The notes beneath the pieces were generated by a model, which searched no databases, was not told the DNA's origin, and saw nothing but the letters and a program-made list of their open reading frames with translations. A stretch of DNA of 64,000 nt, taken from CAYOKT01 sp964404605 (GTDB lineage: Bacteria; Electryoneota; Electryoneia; Electryoneales; Electryoneaceae). Position 1 is the first letter of the stretch. Each line of letters opens with the position of its first letter. A program made the translations under genes and the position numbers. Below are positions 60,442-64,000 of the stretch, one piece after another. The stretch lies in contig CAYOKT010000002.1 of the NCBI GenBank assembly GCA_964404605.1, forward strand, positions 41,848 to 105,847, in the 5' to 3' direction.

Positions 60442-60578
60442 CGCTGGTTTCCCGGGATGCAGCCTGGCCCGCCGCAACGGCGCGAAGGCGGCACCCGCCT
60501 TCTCCCGAAACGTCGGGATTCGGCGTGCAAAAGCCCCGGGCCATCCTGGAGGTATGCAACGACTTCTTTCCTATCATC

Positions 60579-60825
60579 AGGAACTGAACGCTTCCCACTG
60601 TAGGAACTGAACGCTTCCCACTGTNNNNNNNNNNNNNNNNNNNNNNNNNNNNNNNNNNNNNNNNNNNNNNNNNNNNNNNNNNNNNNNNNNNNNNNNNNNN
60701 NNNNNNNNNNNNNNNNNNNNNNNNCCTATCATCAGGAACTGAACGCTTCCCACTGTAGGAACTGAACGCTTCCCACTGTAGGAACTGAACGCTTCCCACT
60801 GTAGGAACTGAACGCTTCCCACTGT
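60579..60825. repeat. 23-bp tandem repeat array interrupted by an assembly gap
   Basis: The unit starts AGGAACTGAACGCTTCCC and ends ACTGT (23 bp). Two identical copies lie at 60579-60624 and four at 60734-60825, with no spacers. If the gap is an overlap join (see the gap feature), the real array visible here is four copies. The reverse strand has a matching open frame only because 23-bp repeats lack stops; it shows no gene signals. Confidence 0.9.
60625..60724. other. Assembly gap (100 N), probably a k-mer contig join
   Basis: The 55 bases before (60570-60624) and after (60725-60779) the gap are identical and begin in unique sequence CCTATCATC. This repeats the pattern of the 39.7-kb gap. 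Confidence 0.85.
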
Positions 60826-60897
60826 CATCCTGAACGCAGTGAAGGATCTCGAAACGAAATGTTTCACCTTCACCAGAGGCGCATCGTTTCGAAACTC
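60823..60897. repeat. Intergenic TGTCATCCTGAACGCAGTGA-type element with inverted ends
   Basis: TGTCATCCTGAACGCAGTGA followed by AGGATCTCGAAACGA at 60823-60857, then TCGTTTCGAAACTCTTCTC at 60879-60897; CTCGAAACGA and TCGTTTCGA are complementary. Words of the TGTCATCCTGA(A/G)CGCAG form are common as interspersed elements in unrelated bacterial genomes. It directly abuts the tandem array. Confidence 0.55.
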
Positions 60898-60932
60898 TTC
60901 TCTCGTCCCGTAGTTCCGGGATGAACCCGGTA

Positions 60933-61002
60933 CGCGAACGCCCGCCCGGATTCCCGGGCGGGCGCGTTCGCGTCAAGGAGGAGTGCCCGCCCTCGGCGGG
61001 CA
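60933..61002 (-). terminator. Two GC-rich hairpins downstream of hsp20
   Basis: 60984-61002 forms GCCCGCC/GGCGGGC with a 3-base loop, 8 bases after the hsp20 stop. 60933-60972 forms a ~17-bp stem (CGCGAACG plus CCCGCCCGG) with a 4-base loop and a 2-base bulge. Neither has a U-tract, so Rho-independent termination is uncertain. Confidence 0.45.
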
Positions 61003-61010
61003 AGGGAGAT

Positions 61011-61457
61011 TCAGTGAGCCTTGATCTCGATTTTCCGCGGCTTCGCGGCTTCAACCTTCGGGAGGACGACAGTCAGCACGCCATCCTTGAACGAAGCGTC
61101 GATCTTGTCGGTGTCGATGGTGTTCCGCAGGGTGAAGCTCCTGCTGAACTTGCCGTACACCCTTTCGCTCACGTGGCAGGTCTCGTCCTTCTCCTTGTAC
61201 TCCGACTTCCGTTCCCCGGAGATGGTCAGAACACCGTCATCGAGGGTGATCTGAACATCATCCTTTTTCATTCCCGGCATGTCGGCGTTCACACGGTAGC
61301 TGTTCTCGTCCTCGACGATGTCCACGCGAGGCACCCAAACCCGCTCGATCATCTCATCATCCCACGGTCCGCGGCTGAAAAAATCGCTGAAGAGGTCATC
61401 CCAGCGCCACGGCAGGGACGGGAACTGACGGGTCTGTTTCATCCGTACGAGCGACAT
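61011..61457 (-). CDS. Hsp20/alpha-crystallin small heat-shock protein
   Basis: The 148-residue chaperone has an N-terminal arm with DDLFSDFFSRGPWDDE, an alpha-crystallin domain (~45-140: VPRVDIVEDENSYRVNADMPGMKKDDVQI, FSRSFTLRNTIDTDKIDASFKDGVLTVVLPK) and a short tail PRKIEIKAH instead of a clear IxI motif. It binds unfolding proteins in oligomers. AAGGAGGG precedes ATG 61457. No CIRCE or sigma-32 element is evident upstream. Confidence 0.93.
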   Translation of the reverse strand: MSLVRMKQTRQFPSLPWRWDDLFSDFFSRGPWDDEMIERVWVPRVDIVEDENSYRVNADMPGMKKDDVQITLDDGVLTISGERKSEYKEKDETCHVSERVYGKFSRSFTLRNTIDTDKIDASFKDGVLTVVLPKVEAAKPRKIEIKAH

Positions 61458-61717
61458 GGTTCCTACCCTCCTTCTTTACGTTTTCTTTACTCCAATCGTT
61501 TACAGGTCTCTTGCGGGGGAGGCTTTCATCCATTTCCGCTCCCCGCTCGCCAACGGGAGGAGCAACGGCTGTGCCAATTTCCCCGCCGATGGTCTCTCCT
61601 ACGCTACGTTATGATAAACAACAGGTTGCATTCGTTTTCCCGCGGGTGGGGATTCGCAGGGCGTGCCCGCAAACCGGCCCCTTCGGTAACGTTACGCCGA
61701 TCTGGCAGCCTTACGTA

Positions 61718-61730
61718 TGTCAAAATGACA
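61718..61730. promoter_or_regulatory. TGTCA-AAA-TGACA palindrome upstream of the FapA-family gene
   Basis: A perfect 13-bp inverted repeat with a 3-base centre lies in the 440-bp divergent region between hsp20 and the DUF342 gene. This is the size and form of a dimeric repressor site. The rest of 61458-61897 shows AT-rich TATGATAAAC near 61608 but no complete promoter. Confidence 0.35.
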
Positions 61731-61897
61731 ATGCCGCTTTCGAGTCTTTCTTGAGGATCCATCGTCCCCATCCGGCCGCGCCGAACACTGGCCCGGGAAA
61801 TGAACGCTTGTTCCTCGCCGTTGAGGGCGGTTACTTTACAAGTCGATGGGGATCAGGATCGGATGGGTCGATCTTTCCCCGGGATCCCGGAGGTCGC

Positions 61898-63775
61898 GTG
61901 ACGGGAAGCCGCCTGACATCGTTCAAGATTGTCTCCCGGAAACCCAACCGGTGGGTCGTCGAGGTGCACATCGCAAACGGCGACTTCCGGGAGGACTTTC
62001 TGATCGAACACGTCCGCGAGATCAAGCAGGCTCTCTCCAATGAGGTCAATGTCCCGGTCGCCCTCCTCCGCTACGACAGCCTCATCGACAAGAAAACGAC
62101 GGAGGACGGGTTCGACGTGACATTCGAACTGGTCCGCGAGGCGGTGGAACAGGGTCGCAGCGAGGTGAGAATCGAGTCGATCACCACGCCGGAGAAAATC
62201 GTCATTCCGAACATGCGCGCACTGATCGACCTTTACCTGATCGATCCCTTCGACAACCTGATCACCTTCGAGACCATCGAGAGCGAAATCGAAAAAAGCA
62301 AGATCCACAGGCCCCTGGTGGACGAAAAGGCGCTGCGCGAGGCGTTGGCGACCATCAAGAGGACCCACAAGCCGATTCACAGCTACCTGCTCGCGGAAGG
62401 CACCCTCCCCTCGATCGGCATGTCCGCGGTGGTGGAGTTCAGCTTCCATGCCGAACAGGTCGAATCGAAGATGAACAAGCTGATGGGCGCGACGAAGGTG
62501 TTCAACGGCGACCTCCTCTGTGTCGTAAAGCCCCCCACCCGCGGCAGTGAACCCGGACACGATGTCTTCAACAAGGAGTTGCCACCGCTCGAGGGCGCGG
62601 TGGTCGAACTCATCGCCGGGGACGGTGTGAAACTCTCCCCGGACGGTCTCTCCTGCTATGCCGACCGGGACGGCGTGGTCAAGGTGGGGCGTGAAACGGT
62701 CGAGCGGCGCGACTCGGACGGTTTCGACCGGATGGTGAAACAGGTCAAGCTGGTGGTGGAACCCCTTCGTGTCATGAAAGGGTCGGAGATCGATTCCCTG
62801 ACCACGACCGACCATGTGGAAATCGTCGGCCCGCTGAAAGAAGGGGCGAAAATCATCACCCAGGGGCGTGTTTTCATCGATGGAAACGTCTCGGTGGGTT
62901 CGGACATCCGCTCCGGCAGCGACCTCGTGGTCACGGGCGAGATCCGGGGCAGCAAGGTCAACACCGACGGCTCCCTGGTCACCGAGGGAAACGTCGATGG
63001 GGCGAACCTGAAGACCAGGGGCATCGTGGACATCCGGGGCACGGTCCGCAATTCGGACATCAGCGGAATGGTGGTCAAGGTCAAGGAGGCCTATGGCAGC
63101 AACATCCAGGCGGACCAGCGAGTTGAAATCGACCGTGTCGCCTCGGTGGAGAACGATGACGGCACCATCCGCCGCACCAAGATCTCCGTCGGGATAAAGG
63201 ATTTCCTGAAATCGAAGATGGAGGATGACAAGGAATTCATCAAGAACGCCCAGGCCGCCCTCGAACGGGTACTCGACATGCTCGGGCCCGAACTCGCCAG
63301 CCAGGTGGGAAAGAAACCCGCGCGACTCCTGCTTCTCCGGTTCATTGCCAATGAGAAGAAGAGAGGCCACAAACCCTATACCCACCAGGAGTTGGAAGCG
63401 CTTCGCACCCTCGTCGAATCCATCGAGCCGATGAAGGACATCATCGGCGAGAAGATCAAGGAAATCCAGACCCAGCGCCGGAAGATGAAGCGGGCGGGCA
63501 AGGGCAAGTCGATGGTCATCATCCGCGAGGAGGTCACCTCCGAGATCGAGGTGGAGATCGGGGACCAGACGACCGTCCTCGAGAAGCAGGACGGCCCAAT
63601 CACCGTGACCTACGACCGTGAGCCGGGCGCGGAGGGGCCGAATGTCATCGAAGGGGTCCCGCCGGAAGCGGAAGAGACGGACGAGGAGGCGGAAGAGGCG
63701 GCAGAGGGCACCCCGGAAACGGAGAAGAGTACCCCGGCGGCGGAGAGCGAACCGCGGTCAGAAACCGAATCCTGA
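61898..63775 (+). CDS. FapA/DUF342-family protein
   Basis: The 625-residue protein has N-terminal modules, a FapA-type stretch (SYLLAEGTLPSIGMSAVVEFSF, GDLLCVVKPPTRGSEPGHDVFNKELPP), and a beta-helix of short repeats at ~300-400 (ITQGRVFIDGNVSVGSDIRSGSDLVVTGEI, VNTDGSLVTEGNVDGANLKTRGIVDIRGTV). A coiled-coil (~420-520) and an acidic Glu/Thr tail follow. FapA-type proteins are linked to polymer and flagellar/pilus functions, without a firm biochemical role. GTG 61898 was chosen because GGAGGT sits just upstream; in-frame sequence before it lacks homology. Confidence 0.82.
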   Translation: MTGSRLTSFKIVSRKPNRWVVEVHIANGDFREDFLIEHVREIKQALSNEVNVPVALLRYDSLIDKKTTEDGFDVTFELVREAVEQGRSEVRIESITTPEKIVIPNMRALIDLYLIDPFDNLITFETIESEIEKSKIHRPLVDEKALREALATIKRTHKPIHSYLLAEGTLPSIGMSAVVEFSFHAEQVESKMNKLMGATKVFNGDLLCVVKPPTRGSEPGHDVFNKELPPLEGAVVELIAGDGVKLSPDGLSCYADRDGVVKVGRETVERRDSDGFDRMVKQVKLVVEPLRVMKGSEIDSLTTTDHVEIVGPLKEGAKIITQGRVFIDGNVSVGSDIRSGSDLVVTGEIRGSKVNTDGSLVTEGNVDGANLKTRGIVDIRGTVRNSDISGMVVKVKEAYGSNIQADQRVEIDRVASVENDDGTIRRTKISVGIKDFLKSKMEDDKEFIKNAQAALERVLDMLGPELASQVGKKPARLLLLRFIANEKKRGHKPYTHQELEALRTLVESIEPMKDIIGEKIKEIQTQRRKMKRAGKGKSMVIIREEVTSEIEVEIGDQTTVLEKQDGPITVTYDREPGAEGPNVIEGVPPEAEETDEEAEEAAEGTPETEKSTPAAESEPRSETES

Positions 63776-63777
63776 AA

Positions 63778-63796
63778 GCCGGTTCCCGGGACCGGC
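63778..63796 (+). terminator. GC hairpin after the FapA-family gene
   Basis: GCCGGT-TCCCGGG-ACCGGC begins 2 bases after the stop codon. No U-tract follows, so termination is uncertain. Confidence 0.35.
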
Positions 63797-63858
63797 CCGC
63801 CCGTGGCGGAAATCCTATTATACCCGGCGCCCCCCGCCATGGCTTGTCCACCCGCCAC

Positions 63859-63955
63859 GGAAACCGTATGAAACCAGGGACTGCCCGCCTGCGCCTTAAG
63901 CTACCCAGCTACGCCAAGGCAGGCGGCGTGGCAAGAGTCCCGGGCCACCCTGCCG
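63859..63955 (+). repeat. Dispersed palindromic element, copy D (most complete)
   Basis: Left end CGGAAACC, TATGAAACCAGGGACT; then GCCCGCCTGCGCCTTAAGCT, ACGCCAAGGCAGGCGGC, and right end AGTCCCGGGCCACCC. GGGACT/AGTCCC and GCCTGCGCCTT/AAGGCAGGC fold into a long stem. Copies A, B and C elsewhere share its ends or interior. A second short hairpin, GTACT/AGTAC, follows at 63957-63986. Confidence 0.65.
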
Positions 63956-64000
63956 ACGTACTTGCACTCCATCTTGGAGGAGTACGTGAGAAATGCTCTG

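Noticed and set aside
60579..60825. CRISPR array
   Set aside because: The 23-bp units are directly adjacent with no spacers, and no cas genes are present in the window.
60577..61054. Minus-strand frame through the 23-bp repeats (repeated TVGSVQFL-like peptides)
   Set aside because: The frame is open only because the repeat unit has no stop in that phase and it crosses an N gap. There is no start signal or homology.

Overview
The window looks like part of a draft genome (MAG-type assembly) of an uncultured, high-GC, diderm bacterium. It carries lipid A genes (lpxA, an lpxC-fabZ fusion, lpxD), the outer-membrane assembly genes bamA, skp and a tamB-like gene, class A PBP, Mpl and LolB-like lipoproteins. 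The LpxC-FabZ fusion and a C-terminal FlgD/T9SS-like sorting tail at 1083-1199 fit the FCB group and related candidate phyla; this placement is inference. A selenocysteine tRNA (selC, 2394-2488) shows that the lineage decodes UGA as Sec, although no selenoprotein was found in the window. Each of the two 100-N gaps is flanked by an identical 55-base word, so they are very probably contig joins, not missing sequence.

From 53.5 kb down to 1 nearly everything lies on the minus strand in long runs in which stop and start codons overlap (ATGA, GTGA, TTGA). In transcriptional order: a heterodimeric ABC exporter (53512-49989); holA, an ECF sigma gene and a putative membrane anti-sigma partner (49914-47486); a small unknown gene, deoB, rdgB, nifS-like and mnmA (47293-42938); panB, panC and a GlmU-like pyrophosphorylase (42901-40489); a small secreted protein, then a gap; a LytR_C protein, rsfS, argS, a PfkB kinase, mtnA and a TPR lipoprotein (39452-33769); the envelope block uppS, FAD protein, tamB, bamA, skp, lpxD, lpxC-fabZ, lpxA and a lipoate-ligase-like gene (33692-21091); an outer-membrane protein, rseP, TPR lipoprotein, LolB-like lipoprotein, three glycosyltransferases, an unknown protein, PBP1A, a SPOR protein, a PfkB kinase, an orphan DNA methylase, an M1 peptidase, mpl, a zinc-ribbon protein and selC (21039-2394); then an alpha/beta hydrolase and yggS.

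The plus strand from 53.7 kb holds a five-gene overlapping cluster: three membrane GT2 glycosyltransferases, a flippase-like membrane protein and a NodB deacetylase. It is the best candidate for an uncharacterised glycan or glycolipid pathway. It is followed by a promoter with a strongly folded leader or possible ncRNA, proline dehydrogenase, a repeat-rich segment, Hsp20 (minus strand) and a FapA/DUF342 protein.

Intergenic DNA is rich in palindromic elements. One dispersed family, bounded by GGGACT/AGTCCC ends, has copies near 2.1, 39.6, 60.4 and 63.9 kb. Most functional calls rest on conserved motifs read directly from the translations; no database search was possible.
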